Origin: Siculibacillus lacustris
GTDB lineage: Bacteria; Pseudomonadota; Alphaproteobacteria; Rhizobiales; Ancalomicrobiaceae
DNA length: 64,000 nucleotides
Direction of reading: 5' to 3'
Assembly (NCBI RefSeq): GCF_004328075.1
Contig: NZ_SJFN01000003.1
Span: forward strand, 68,292 to 132,291
Positions 36,148 through 44,448 of this stretch are shown here, one piece after another. A program made the position numbers and the translations under genes. The notes under the pieces are model-generated. The model had not been told where the DNA came from. It searched no databases and saw only the letters and a program-made list of their open reading frames with translations. Within the stretch, counting starts at the first letter, position 1. Each line of letters opens with the position of its first letter.

Positions 36148-36485
36148 CCTACCCTCTTGTGTTGGGTGCCTGTGCCGGCACCTGCCCCGTCCGCGCGTGT
36201 CTCCGCCCGGACGCCACAGATTTGACGCCGTTCCCGAGCGGACGCAAGTCGGTAGGAGGAACGAGGCAGCGCCGCGGCGGCGGCGGATTCCGCCGATTTC
36301 GGGCGGTCCGCGACGGGGTGCGACGTCGAGGTATGGTAGGCGTGCCGAGCAATGGCCCTGCCGTCGAGGAACCGAAGTGTCCGGTTGAAATTGAGCGGGC
36401 TTTCGGCAACATCGTGCCGGTCGATCCGGCCGGCCGTTCCTGGCGCGGACGGCGTGTCTTCCTCCCGGGATCTTCGGAGTTCCAG
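36148..36485. other. Divergent intergenic region between TRAP operon and methyltransferase gene
   Basis: These 338 bp contain a short stem GGTGCC/GGCACC at 36165-36182 in the probable leader of the TRAP operon. No further motif or gene is recognised. Confidence 0.5.
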
Positions 36486-37541
36486 ATGCCTGATCGTGAC
36501 ATCGAGACCGAACGCGACATCTTCGCCCGACGTCAGGCGGAGATGACCGCAAACTGGTATTCGGGTGTGCAGAAAAAAGCGGGGGATCTCGACGCCTTCA
36601 TCGGTCGGCGGCAGGTGGCCTATCTCGATCGCTGGGGGGAGGCGGCGCGCTTCATCCCCGAAGGCGCGACGGTGCTCGACGTCGGCGGCGGCAACACCTA
36701 TGTCGACCTTCTGAAGTTTCTGAAGAGCCGGGCCTACGACTATTTCTATCTCGACGTCGATCCGGGCGCTGCTGCGGCATCGGCAGCGTTGGCGGCCGGG
36801 TTCGGTTTCGATCCGTCGCAGTTCCGCGTCGGGTTCAACGATCGGCTCGACTTCGCGGACGAGCAGTTCGACGCGGTATTCTCGTCCCACTGCATCGAAC
36901 ATTCCTTCGATCTGCCGACGACCTTCCGAGAGCTCAATCGGGTTCTGAAGCCGGACGGCAATCTGTTGATGGCGGTTCCCTTCGGTTGGGAGAGCAATCC
37001 CGAACATCCCTATTTCTTCGACGCCGACGACTGGCAGGCGCTGGTCGACGACGCCGGGTTCGAGGTGCGGGTGCTGCAGGTCGGGCGGGAATATGCCGAG
37101 GCCGGATTCGATCTGTTCGTGGCGGCCCGCAAGGTCGGCGCACCGCGCCCGGCGTTCCGCGTCGATCCGGCAGTGCGGCGCAAGACCGCCCATACCCATG
37201 TCGACCGGCTCGACGGGTCGATCACGCTCACCGGCACCGTCGACCGGCGCGACGACCACGTCATCCTCGGCGGGCCGGACTGGGCGATCGACATCGCGGT
37301 GCCGGCGGGGGCCCGCGAGATCCGGCCGATCTTTGCCCGTCACGACTGGTCGGGCATCGTGGCGATGCGCCAGGGGGCGCGCGAGCTCCAGATCGATCTC
37401 TACAGCTGGTATTCGTACGCTCAGCCGGCGCTCTACGTGCTCGATCCGAGCGCCCCGCCGCGGCTCGAGATCCGCCCCTCCGGCCGCAATCCGGCGGCCC
37501 GCGACGGCCAGGTGGTGCTCTACGGCTACATGTGGCGGTGA
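36486..37541 (+). CDS. Class I SAM-dependent methyltransferase with extra C-terminal domain
   Basis: This 351-residue protein has a methyltransferase domain at about 15-215. Motif I is VLDVGGGN (63-70), an acidic loop LDVD follows (89-92), FDAVFSSHCIEHSF (128-141) is the post-motif segment, and LKPDGNLLMAVPF (154-166) is typical of Methyltransf_11. Residues about 225-351 form a second, probably beta-rich region (rich in Trp, Tyr and Asp) that I cannot assign. The ATG at 36486 is used; the longer frame upstream overlaps the promoter region. Base composition is slightly less GC-rich than the neighbours. The substrate is unknown; similar pairings occur in polysaccharide biosynthesis, though no such genes are adjacent. 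Confidence 0.8.
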   Translation: MPDRDIETERDIFARRQAEMTANWYSGVQKKAGDLDAFIGRRQVAYLDRWGEAARFIPEGATVLDVGGGNTYVDLLKFLKSRAYDYFYLDVDPGAAAASAALAAGFGFDPSQFRVGFNDRLDFADEQFDAVFSSHCIEHSFDLPTTFRELNRVLKPDGNLLMAVPFGWESNPEHPYFFDADDWQALVDDAGFEVRVLQVGREYAEAGFDLFVAARKVGAPRPAFRVDPAVRRKTAHTHVDRLDGSITLTGTVDRRDDHVILGGPDWAIDIAVPAGAREIRPIFARHDWSGIVAMRQGARELQIDLYSWYSYAQPALYVLDPSAPPRLEIRPSGRNPAARDGQVVLYGYMWR

Positions 37542-37750
37542 CGTCGAAGCGCCGGCGGACCGGCGCGGCGCCCGAACCGATCGTCGGCCGCGGTGGTCGA
37601 GCCCTCGGAGCGATCCGGGAAACACTGCCTCTCGTCGGCCGGCCCCCCCTCATCCGCCGCCGGGGAGACCCGCCCCCTGCGGCGTTTCCCTCGGGCGTGC
37701 GCCGCGCTACCCTGTCGGGCTCGACATCGACCCGAGAGGCGCCGCGCGGG

Positions 37751-39946
37751 ATGACTCCATCGCAGACCCATCGTCCCGTGCCGTCACCGGTGCGATCCTT
37801 CCGGCAGCTGCGTTCGCTCGATCAGTTCTCCTACAGTCTGCGCGTCTTCGTCGCCCTGGCGGGCGTGATGGCGGGGTGTTCGATCTTCGGTGCGCTCGAT
37901 CTGGTGATCCCGCTGTTCCTCGGGGTGATCGCCGGCGCGCTGGCCGAGACCGACGACAGCTGGTGGGGGCGAGCCAAGGCGGTGGCGATCACGCTGGCCT
38001 TGTTCGCGGTGTCGGCCTTCTGCGTCGGGCTGTTCGCGCCCACCCCCTGGCTGTTCGTCGCGGCGATGATCGCCTCGACCTTCACCCTGTCGATGTCGGG
38101 GGCGCTCGGGGCCCGCTACACCACCATCGCCCATGCGACGCTGACCCTCGCGGTCTATGCGATGCTCGGCCTGGAGCAGGTCGGCGCCACCCCCGATCTG
38201 TGGCGGGCGCCGCTGCTGCTCACGCTCGGGGCGGCGTGGTACGGCCTGCTCTCGGTGGTGTGGCAGGCGCTGTTGCCGTTCGAGCCGGTGACCCTGGGGC
38301 TGGCCGGGCTGTTCGACGAGGTCGGCGCCTATCTCGAGGAGAAATCGGCGCTGTTCGAGCCGCGCCGGCATCCCGACATCGAGGGCGCGCGGGTGCTGCT
38401 GGCGCGGCGCAACGGCGGCGTGGTGATCGCCCTCAACCGGGTCAAGGAGTTGATCCGCCGCCGCGTCGCGACGGATCGCGACGATCCGCGGGTCGAGCGC
38501 TGCCTCGCGCTGTTCTTCACCGCCCAGGACATCCACGAGCGCGCCAGTTCCTCGCACATTGCTTACGAGGACTTCACCCGTGCGTTCTTCCACAGCGACG
38601 TGATGTTCCGCTGCCGGCGGCTGTTGCAGGCCCAGGGCCGAGCCTGCCGGGCGCTGGCGCGGCGCCTGCGCGGTGGTCCGGCCGTCGACACCGCCGAGAG
38701 CGGTCAGGCGCTCGAGGACCTGCACGCCTCGATGGCGTTCCTGAAGGCCCGCGATCTGCCGGACCAGCGCCCGCTGATGCCGTCGCTCGGCGATCTGGTC
38801 GCCAACCTCGAGGCGCTGCAGAGCGATCTCGAGCGGACCGAGGCGCCCGCCGATCCCGCCGCCGCTCACCCCGACACCAGTCTGTTCGACGATTCGCCGG
38901 GCTCCCTCGCCGAGGCCGGGCGGCGGGTGATGAGCCATCTGACGCCGGCCTCGCCGGTGTTCCGCCATGCCCTGCGGCTGACGCTGGCGCTCGGCGTCGG
39001 CTATTGCCTCAAGATCCTGGTGCATCCGGCGCAGGGCTATTGGATCCTGCTCACCGCGCTGTTCGTGTGCCTGCCCAACTATGCCTCGACCCGCCGGCGC
39101 CTGTGGCAGCGAATCGCCGGCACGGTCCTCGGCCTGCTCGCCGGCTGGGCGCTGATCACCCTGTTTCCGGCGCGCGAGATTCAGCAGTCGATCGCCGTGG
39201 TGGCGGGCGTCGCCTTCTTCGTCTGGCGCACCGGGCGCTACACGCTGGCGACCGGGGCGATCACGCTGATGGTGCTGTGCTGCTTCAATCAGGTGGTCGA
39301 CGGCTACAGCATCATCTGGCCGCGGCTGATCGATACCCTCATCGGCAGCGCCATCTCCGGGCTGGTGGTGGTGTTCGTGCTGCCTGACTGGCAGGGGCGG
39401 CAGCTGCACAAAGGGGTGGCGGCGACGCTCACCGGCGCCAGCGGCTATCTCAGGGCGCTGATCCGCCAATACGGGTCGAGCAAGAGCGACGATCTCGCCT
39501 ACCGCGTCGCCCGCCGCACCGCGCAGGAGGCCGACGCCGCGCTGTCGACGACCCTGTCGAACATGCTGCAGGAGCCGGAGCGCCACCGGCGCGACGCCGA
39601 CGCCTGCATGCGGCATCTCGTCCTGTCGCACACCCTGCTGTCCTACCTGTCGGCGCTCGGGGCGCATCGCGACGCCCTGCCGGCGCTGGCCCCGGACCGG
39701 CCGCTCGGCCGCGCCGCCCTGCGACTCGCCGGCGCGCTCGACGACCTCGCCGCCGATCTCGCGGCGCGGCGGGCGGTGGCGCTCGACGACGGCACGGACG
39801 ACGCCATCGCCCGAGATCTCGCCGACGTCGCCGGGCCGATCGACGATCGCGAGCGATTGGTGCGCACCCAACTCGCCCTGATCTGCCGTCAGCTCGCGCC
39901 GATCCGGCGATCGGCGCAGCAGATCCAGGCGACCATCGGCACGTGA
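37751..39946 (+). CDS. FUSC family membrane protein (YccS-like)
   Basis: This 731-residue protein has two blocks of about six spans each (about 30-160 and 390-520) with soluble stretches between and after them. The duplicated layout and YWILLTALFVCLPNYASTRRRLWQRIAGT at the second block match YccS/FUSC proteins, which are related to aromatic-acid and fusaric-acid efflux pumps. No membrane-fusion partner is nearby, so transport is not certain. The ATG at 37751 is used because the longer frame runs back through the methyltransferase gene. Confidence 0.87.
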   Translation: MTPSQTHRPVPSPVRSFRQLRSLDQFSYSLRVFVALAGVMAGCSIFGALDLVIPLFLGVIAGALAETDDSWWGRAKAVAITLALFAVSAFCVGLFAPTPWLFVAAMIASTFTLSMSGALGARYTTIAHATLTLAVYAMLGLEQVGATPDLWRAPLLLTLGAAWYGLLSVVWQALLPFEPVTLGLAGLFDEVGAYLEEKSALFEPRRHPDIEGARVLLARRNGGVVIALNRVKELIRRRVATDRDDPRVERCLALFFTAQDIHERASSSHIAYEDFTRAFFHSDVMFRCRRLLQAQGRACRALARRLRGGPAVDTAESGQALEDLHASMAFLKARDLPDQRPLMPSLGDLVANLEALQSDLERTEAPADPAAAHPDTSLFDDSPGSLAEAGRRVMSHLTPASPVFRHALRLTLALGVGYCLKILVHPAQGYWILLTALFVCLPNYASTRRRLWQRIAGTVLGLLAGWALITLFPAREIQQSIAVVAGVAFFVWRTGRYTLATGAITLMVLCCFNQVVDGYSIIWPRLIDTLIGSAISGLVVVFVLPDWQGRQLHKGVAATLTGASGYLRALIRQYGSSKSDDLAYRVARRTAQEADAALSTTLSNMLQEPERHRRDADACMRHLVLSHTLLSYLSALGAHRDALPALAPDRPLGRAALRLAGALDDLAADLAARRAVALDDGTDDAIARDLADVAGPIDDRERLVRTQLALICRQLAPIRRSAQQIQATIGT

Positions 39947-39989
39947 GAGCGGACGCGCGGCGCGAATTTTCGCGCGCGCCGACGCCCCG

Positions 39990-40688
39990 TCACACCCCGA
40001 CGTCCTGCAGCGAGCGCATCGCCTCGCCGCGGGCGCCGGCGCCGGAGCGGTGTTCGAGCACGCGGACGAGGTTCGACAGGGCGAGGTTGATCGCCAGATA
40101 GAGCAGCGCCACCACCAGATAGATCTCCAGCGGCGCGAAGGTGATCGACACGGCGATCTGGCCGGAGCGGAGCAATTCGCCGATCGAGATGGTCGAGATC
40201 AGCGAGGTCGATTTGACCAGGCTGATCATCTCGTTGGCCATCGGCGGCAGGACCAGCCCGACCGCCTGCGGCAGCTCGATCCGCCAGAAGGTCTGGCGCG
40301 AACTCATGCCGAGCGAGCGGGCCGCGTGGACGTGCTGGCGCGGCACCGCCTCGATGCCGGCGCGGAAGATCTCGGCGAGATAGGCGCCGGCGTTGATGCC
40401 GAGCCCGAGGATGCCGGCGACCGGCGCCGACAGTTTCAGGCCGATCGACGGCATGGCGTAGTAGAGGATGAACAGCTGCAGCAGGAGCGGCGTGCCGCGC
40501 ACCGCATCGACGAAGGCGCGGGCGACGATGCGCACCAGTCCGTGCCGCGACAGGGCCATCACCGCCACGGCGACGCCGATCACCAGCCCGAGCGCCAGCC
40601 CGCCGAGTGTGAACAGGATCGTCACGCCGAGGCCCTGGAGCAGCAGCGGGGCCCATTCGACGATCACCTTCCAGTCGAATCCGTTCAT
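39990..40688 (-). CDS. Polar amino-acid-type ABC transporter permease
   Basis: This 232-residue permease has five spans and the His/Glu/Gln/Arg/opine family signature GINAGAYLAEIFRAGIEAVPRQHVHAARSLGMS (about 96-128). VDAVRGTPLLLQLFILYY precedes it. It lies 11 bp after the ATPase gene. It is the only permease of this system, so it should work as a homodimer. Last gene of the operon that begins with the racemase-family gene at 43407. Confidence 0.9.
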   Translation of the reverse strand: MNGFDWKVIVEWAPLLLQGLGVTILFTLGGLALGLVIGVAVAVMALSRHGLVRIVARAFVDAVRGTPLLLQLFILYYAMPSIGLKLSAPVAGILGLGINAGAYLAEIFRAGIEAVPRQHVHAARSLGMSSRQTFWRIELPQAVGLVLPPMANEMISLVKSTSLISTISIGELLRSGQIAVSITFAPLEIYLVVALLYLAINLALSNLVRVLEHRSGAGARGEAMRSLQDVGV

Positions 40689-40699
40689 CGGTCCGGCCC

Positions 40700-41455
40700 T
40701 CACAGCACCTTGTCGAGGAAGGCGCGGGCGCGGGGATGCGCCGGCGCGGCGAAGAACTGCGCGGGGGGCGCCGCCTCGAGGATGCGGCCGTCGTCCATGA
40801 AGACGATGCGGTCGGCGACCTCGCGGGCGAAGGCCATCTCGTGGGTGACCAGCAGCATGGTCATGCCCTCCTTCGCCAATCCGGCGATGACGTCGAGCAC
40901 TTCGCGCACCGTCTCGGGATCGAGCGCCGAGGTCACTTCGTCGAGCAGCATCACCTTCGGCTTCATCGCCAGCGAGCGGGCGATGGCGACGCGCTGCTGC
41001 TGGCCGCCGCTCAGCGTGGTCGGCCGGGCGTCCGCCTTGTGCCCCAGCCCGACGCGGTCGAGCAGGGCGCGGGCGATCGCCACCGCCTCGTCGCGCGGCG
41101 TGCCGCGCACCAGGATCGGCGCCTCGATGATGTTCTCCAGCACCGTCTTGTGCGGCCACAGATTGAACTGCTGGAACACCATGCCGATCTCGGCGCGTTG
41201 ACGATTGAGATCGGCCTCGGGCAGGCGTCGGCGGTCGCCCGACGGGGTTTCGACATAGCCGAGCAGGCGGCCGTCGACGCGGATGTCGCCGGCGGTCGGG
41301 GCCTCGAGGAAGTTGAGGCAGCGCAACACCGTCGACTTGCCCGAGCCGCTCGGCCCGATGATCGCCACCACTTCGTTGGCGGCGATCTCGAGATCGACCC
41401 CCTTGAGGATCTCGGTGTCGCCGAAGCGCTTGTGGAGATTGCGGATCGAGATCAT
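40700..41455 (-). CDS. Polar amino-acid-type ABC transporter ATP-binding protein
   Basis: This 251-residue ATPase has Walker A GPSGSGKST at 34-42, the family insertion with FQQFNLWPHKTVLENI, signature LSGGQQQRVAIARSLAMKP, Walker B VMLLDEVTSALDPE and the switch VTHEM, all typical of GlnQ/HisP-type proteins. It is separated from its binding-protein gene by 312 bp that carry a large inverted repeat. Confidence 0.92.
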   Translation of the reverse strand: MISIRNLHKRFGDTEILKGVDLEIAANEVVAIIGPSGSGKSTVLRCLNFLEAPTAGDIRVDGRLLGYVETPSGDRRRLPEADLNRQRAEIGMVFQQFNLWPHKTVLENIIEAPILVRGTPRDEAVAIARALLDRVGLGHKADARPTTLSGGQQQRVAIARSLAMKPKVMLLDEVTSALDPETVREVLDVIAGLAKEGMTMLLVTHEMAFAREVADRIVFMDDGRILEAAPPAQFFAAPAHPRARAFLDKVL

Positions 41456-41533
41456 CGGCGCCTCCGGGCAATCAAATCTGGGTCTGCGATCGAAGGGGGC
41501 GGCTCGTGTGCGGCTTCGAGAAGCCCCCGTCTT

Positions 41534-41690
41534 CCTTGCCCCCTCGTGGGGGAAGGTGCCCCGGAGGGGCGGATGAGGGGGCGCCGCGAAGCGGCAACCG
41601 GGCCTGATACACGCGCGCCGAGGCATGAGGAGAGGTCCAGCCCCCTCATCCGCCCTTCGGGCACCTTCTCCCGCAGGGGGGAGAAGGGCA
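41534..41690. repeat. Large inverted-repeat element between binding-protein and ATPase genes
   Basis: The left arm (about 41534-41581, CTTGCCCCCTCGTGGGGGAA then GGGGCGGATGAGGGGG) is mirrored by the right arm (about 41640-41690, CCCCCTCATCCGCCC then TCTCCCGCAGGGGGGAGAAG). About 58 bp lie between the arms. It is longer than and different in sequence from the 18461 family. It splits an ABC operon and may reduce expression of the ATPase and permease relative to the binding protein. The rest of the 312 bp gap (41456-41767) has no gene. Confidence 0.75.
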
Positions 41691-41767
41691 CCCTGGGGCG
41701 CGGTCGGAGCCGAGCGACGGGCGCCACCCTTTCGAGCGAAGATCCAGCCACCCGCGCCGGCTCGGCG

Positions 41768-42619
41768 TCACTTCAGATCGAGAACCGCCGGGATGCCCTC
41801 GGTCGGCTTGCCGAGCCACTTGGTCTGCAGCGCGGCGAGCGTGCCGTCGGCCTTGGCGGCGTCGAGGGCGGCGTTGACGGCGGCGAGGAGGGTGGGGTCG
41901 TCCTTGCGGACGGCGGCGGCGAACCACGACTTGTCGCCGAGGCCGTCGATCAGCCGGAACTGGCCGGGGCGCTTGGCGAGATAGCCGCCGATGATCGGCG
42001 CCGGCAGCATCAGGGCGTCGATGTTGCCGTTGGCCATCTCGACCAACATCGCCGGGATGTCGTCGTAGGTCTTGATGGTCAGGCCCTTCTTGCCGGCGGC
42101 CTCCAGGGTGGCACCGTATTTCTTGGCGAATTCGTGGGTGTTGGTGCCGAGCAGCACGCCGATGGTCTTGCCCGGTAGGTCGGCGGCCGAGGTCATCGCG
42201 GCGTTGGCGGTCATCGCCGCGGCGACCAGCGAGGCGTCGCCATAGGGCACCGAGAAGGCGACCTTCTCGGCGCGCGCCTTGGTCGCGGTCATGCCGCTCA
42301 GGATCAGGTCGAAGCGGCTCGACAGCAGCGCCGGGATGATCCCCGGCCAGGCGGTCGGCACCATCTCGAGCTCGACGCCGAGCTTCTTCGCCACATAGTC
42401 GCTCAGTTCGGCATCGAGGCCGACGATCTTGCCGTCGGGTTGCTGCGAGATGATCGCGCCGGTGCCGCCGGCTTCGACGCCGACCACCAGTTTGTGGCGC
42501 GCCGCGACGTCGGCGAGGGTGTCGGCGGCGGCCGGGGCGACGGCCAGCCCGAGGGCGAAGGCGGCCAGGGCGAGGCGCCGGGTGAAACCGGTGTTGCGAG
42601 CGTTCGGCATGGCGGTCAC
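41768..42619 (-). CDS. Polar amino-acid-type ABC transporter substrate-binding protein
   Basis: This 283-residue type II binding protein starts with a signal peptide (RRLALAAFALGLAVAP core, cleavage near AAA-DT). VVGVEAGGTGAI, DGKIVGLDAELSDYVAKKLG and FDLILSGMTATKARAEKVAFS are the usual SBP_bac_3 landmarks, with the ligand Arg in the last. GTG 42619 is preferred because GAAGGAAAGG lies seven bases upstream and it overlaps the racemase stop codon (GTGA); ATG 42610 is an alternative. Coupling to the racemase gene suggests that the imported compound is that enzyme's substrate or product. Confidence 0.88.
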   Translation of the reverse strand: MTAMPNARNTGFTRRLALAAFALGLAVAPAAADTLADVAARHKLVVGVEAGGTGAIISQQPDGKIVGLDAELSDYVAKKLGVELEMVPTAWPGIIPALLSSRFDLILSGMTATKARAEKVAFSVPYGDASLVAAAMTANAAMTSAADLPGKTIGVLLGTNTHEFAKKYGATLEAAGKKGLTIKTYDDIPAMLVEMANGNIDALMLPAPIIGGYLAKRPGQFRLIDGLGDKSWFAAAVRKDDPTLLAAVNAALDAAKADGTLAALQTKWLGKPTEGIPAVLDLK

Positions 42620-43407
42620 GGCTGTACCTTTCCTTCGGGGGGAGACGGGGGCGGATTGCGCGTCGGATCGGGCCGCCCGCGGGCGATCAGGGCGGCGAGT
42701 GCCGGATCGACGCCGGTCATCGCGGCGAGCACCGGCGGGGGAACATGCGGATCGCGCGGCGCCGCGGCGCGGCGAAGCGCGGCGGCGACCGCGGGGGCGG
42801 CACCGTCGAAGACGGGCACGGCGGCGCGGGGCGCGATGCGACGGGCGATGCCGACGATCGCGGCGCCGCAGACGACGACCGCGCCGGCGCGTTGCGCGGC
42901 GAGGCGGGTGACGGCGGCGAGGACCGCGTCGTCGTGGGCGTCGGGGGCGAGATAGCCGGCGACGCCGTCGATCTCGACCACCTCGAGGCCGCAGATCCGT
43001 GAGCCCCAGCCGTAGCTCGCGACGAGATCCTCGTAGAGCGGGCGGCTCGCCGCCCCGAACAGCACCAGCCCGACCGGCTGATCGCCGGCGGCGGCGAAGG
43101 CGGATTCGAGCGCCGCGCGAGTGATCGCCACCACCGGGATCGGCACGATCTCGTCGGCCGCCGCCCAACCGCTGTCGAAGGAAATGGCGAGGATCACCGC
43201 GTCGTAAGTGGCGTGATGGCGGGCCGCAAGCTCGAGGGCGGCATGGGCGGCGAGGACGTTCTCCGCGCGGGTGGTGACCACCGCCGCGCCGAAACGGCCG
43301 GTCACGCCGTCGATGGTCACGCCGCATGGTGCGACCGCGCGGGCTTCGGCGACGAAGCGGTCGGTGACGGCAGTCGTGGTGTTGGGGTTGATCACCAGGA
43401 TGTTCAT
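42616..43407 (-). CDS. Asp/Glu/hydantoin racemase family protein with one catalytic Cys replaced
   Basis: This 263-residue protein opens with MNILVINPNTTTAVT, the hallmark of the hydantoin/Asp/Glu racemase superfamily, which uses two cysteines as acid and base. The second is present (VVVCGAA, Cys180). At the first site the sequence is AISFDSG, so Ser76 stands where hydantoin racemases have Cys76. It may therefore do one-base chemistry, such as decarboxylation or a one-way reaction, rather than racemise. The ATG at 43407 starts at the conserved motif; an upstream start would run over the operator. It is the first gene of an operon with the amino-acid-type transporter. Confidence 0.82.
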   Translation of the reverse strand: MNILVINPNTTTAVTDRFVAEARAVAPCGVTIDGVTGRFGAAVVTTRAENVLAAHAALELAARHHATYDAVILAISFDSGWAAADEIVPIPVVAITRAALESAFAAAGDQPVGLVLFGAASRPLYEDLVASYGWGSRICGLEVVEIDGVAGYLAPDAHDDAVLAAVTRLAAQRAGAVVVCGAAIVGIARRIAPRAAVPVFDGAAPAVAAALRRAAAPRDPHVPPPVLAAMTGVDPALAALIARGRPDPTRNPPPSPPEGKVQP

Positions 43408-43425
43408 GTCGGCAACCATAACAAT

Positions 43426-43439
43426 GATTGTCGACAATC
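43426..43439. promoter_or_regulatory. Palindromic operator, probable GntR/FCD site (racemase operon)
   Basis: GATTGTCGACAATC is a perfect 14 bp palindrome 19 bp before the racemase start codon. A further half site (ACAAT at 43421) overlaps it. The core ATTGTCGACAAT recurs at 50834 between the ABC operon and the GntR gene. TTGT-N2-ACAA spacing is typical of FCD-type GntR operators. Binding by the regulator encoded at 50985 is inferred. Confidence 0.7.
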
Positions 43440-43500
43440 GAAGATCAAGATGTGGACATCGATGCCCTAGTTTTGAGCATGGGCCGAGCCTGGGCAGTTT

Positions 43501-43523
43501 CGGCCGGGCGCGGCGCCCGGCCG
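43501..43523 (-). terminator. Hairpin after the deacetylase gene
   Basis: CGGCCGGGCG pairs with CGCCCGGCCG over a CGG loop, 1 bp beyond the stop codon of the deacetylase gene. It likely ends the long ABC-amidohydrolase operon before the next promoter. No T-run is present on the minus strand. Confidence 0.6.
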
Positions 43524-43524
43524 C

Positions 43525-44406
43525 TCATACCGCGCGGCTCGGGTCGGCCTCGACGAAGGCGGCGATCTCGCCGGGGGTGGCGAACCACACCTCGTCGCCG
43601 GCCGCGGCGAGGTGGCGCAGCGCGCGGGTCAGGGCCCGCAGCCGGAACGGCTGGCCGGAGATGAAGGAATGGACGACGAGGCTCATCACCAGCGGCCGGT
43701 CGCGGGCGGCGAGCCGCATCTCGTCGAATTCGTCGACGATCATCCGCTCGAACTCGCTCGCCGATGTCTGGCGCCCGATCATCGTGGTGCTGTCGTTGAG
43801 CTCGAGGGCGTAGGGCAGGGCGAGGATCCGATCGTCACCGGCGGCGAGCCACACCGGGCGGTCGTCGAGGCGCAGATCGAGCAGGTAGCGGTAGCCGTGG
43901 GCCCGCAGCGACACCAGCGTGGACGAGGTCTGGGCGAGCCAGGGGCTCGACCAGCCGCCGGGCGCCGCGCCTTCTTCCGCGGCGATCCGCGCCGCGACCG
44001 CGCCGACATAGGCCTCCTCGTCGGAGGCCGAGCGACCGGCCAGCGTATGGGAATTGCTGAGCCCGTGGCCGACGATCTCGGCGCCGGCGCGGCGGGCGTG
44101 ACTCATCAGCTCCGGTGCGGTGTCGTAGACGTCGGTGTTGAGCAGGATCGCCGGGCGGATGCCGAACTCGGCGAAGCGATCGATCAGCCGAAAGGCGCCG
44201 ACCCGGTTGCCGTAGTCGCGCCACGAGCGGTTGACCCAATCGGGGGCCGAGGCGCCGGGCAGGATGTCTTCGGTCAGGCCTTCGCCGAAGGCGTAGTCCT
44301 CGATGCCGAGACAGACATAGATCGCGAGATTGGCGCCGTTCGGCCATCGGAACGACGGCGATCGGGTGATCGGGGTATAGCCGTAACGGTCGTTGGTCGG
44401 GGGCAT
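43525..44406 (-). CDS. Polysaccharide deacetylase family protein (PuuE-allantoinase-like)
   Basis: This 293-residue NodB-fold hydrolase resembles the metal-independent PuuE-type allantoinases and related cyclic-amide hydrolases more than chitin deacetylases. Landmarks are LAIYVCLGIEDYAFGEG, RVGAFRLIDRFAEFGIRPAILLNTDVYD, EIVGHGLSNSHTLAG and SLVVHSFISGQPFR, which appear in the expected order. Its operon partners are an amidohydrolase, an AMDase-like protein and an ABC importer. I infer hydrolysis of a cyclic amide or ureide rather than a sugar. Last gene of the operon, 42 bp after the amidohydrolase. Confidence 0.85.
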   Translation of the reverse strand: MPPTNDRYGYTPITRSPSFRWPNGANLAIYVCLGIEDYAFGEGLTEDILPGASAPDWVNRSWRDYGNRVGAFRLIDRFAEFGIRPAILLNTDVYDTAPELMSHARRAGAEIVGHGLSNSHTLAGRSASDEEAYVGAVAARIAAEEGAAPGGWSSPWLAQTSSTLVSLRAHGYRYLLDLRLDDRPVWLAAGDDRILALPYALELNDSTTMIGRQTSASEFERMIVDEFDEMRLAARDRPLVMSLVVHSFISGQPFRLRALTRALRHLAAAGDEVWFATPGEIAAFVEADPSRAV

Positions 44407-44448
44407 GGCGGCCTCGTCGGAATCGGGAAAGGGCGTGCGGCGGGCGGG

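Noticed and set aside
43525..44406. Considered as a chitooligosaccharide or peptidoglycan deacetylase
   Set aside because: The operon has no sugar genes, and the sequence pattern and partners fit PuuE-like cyclic-amide hydrolases better.
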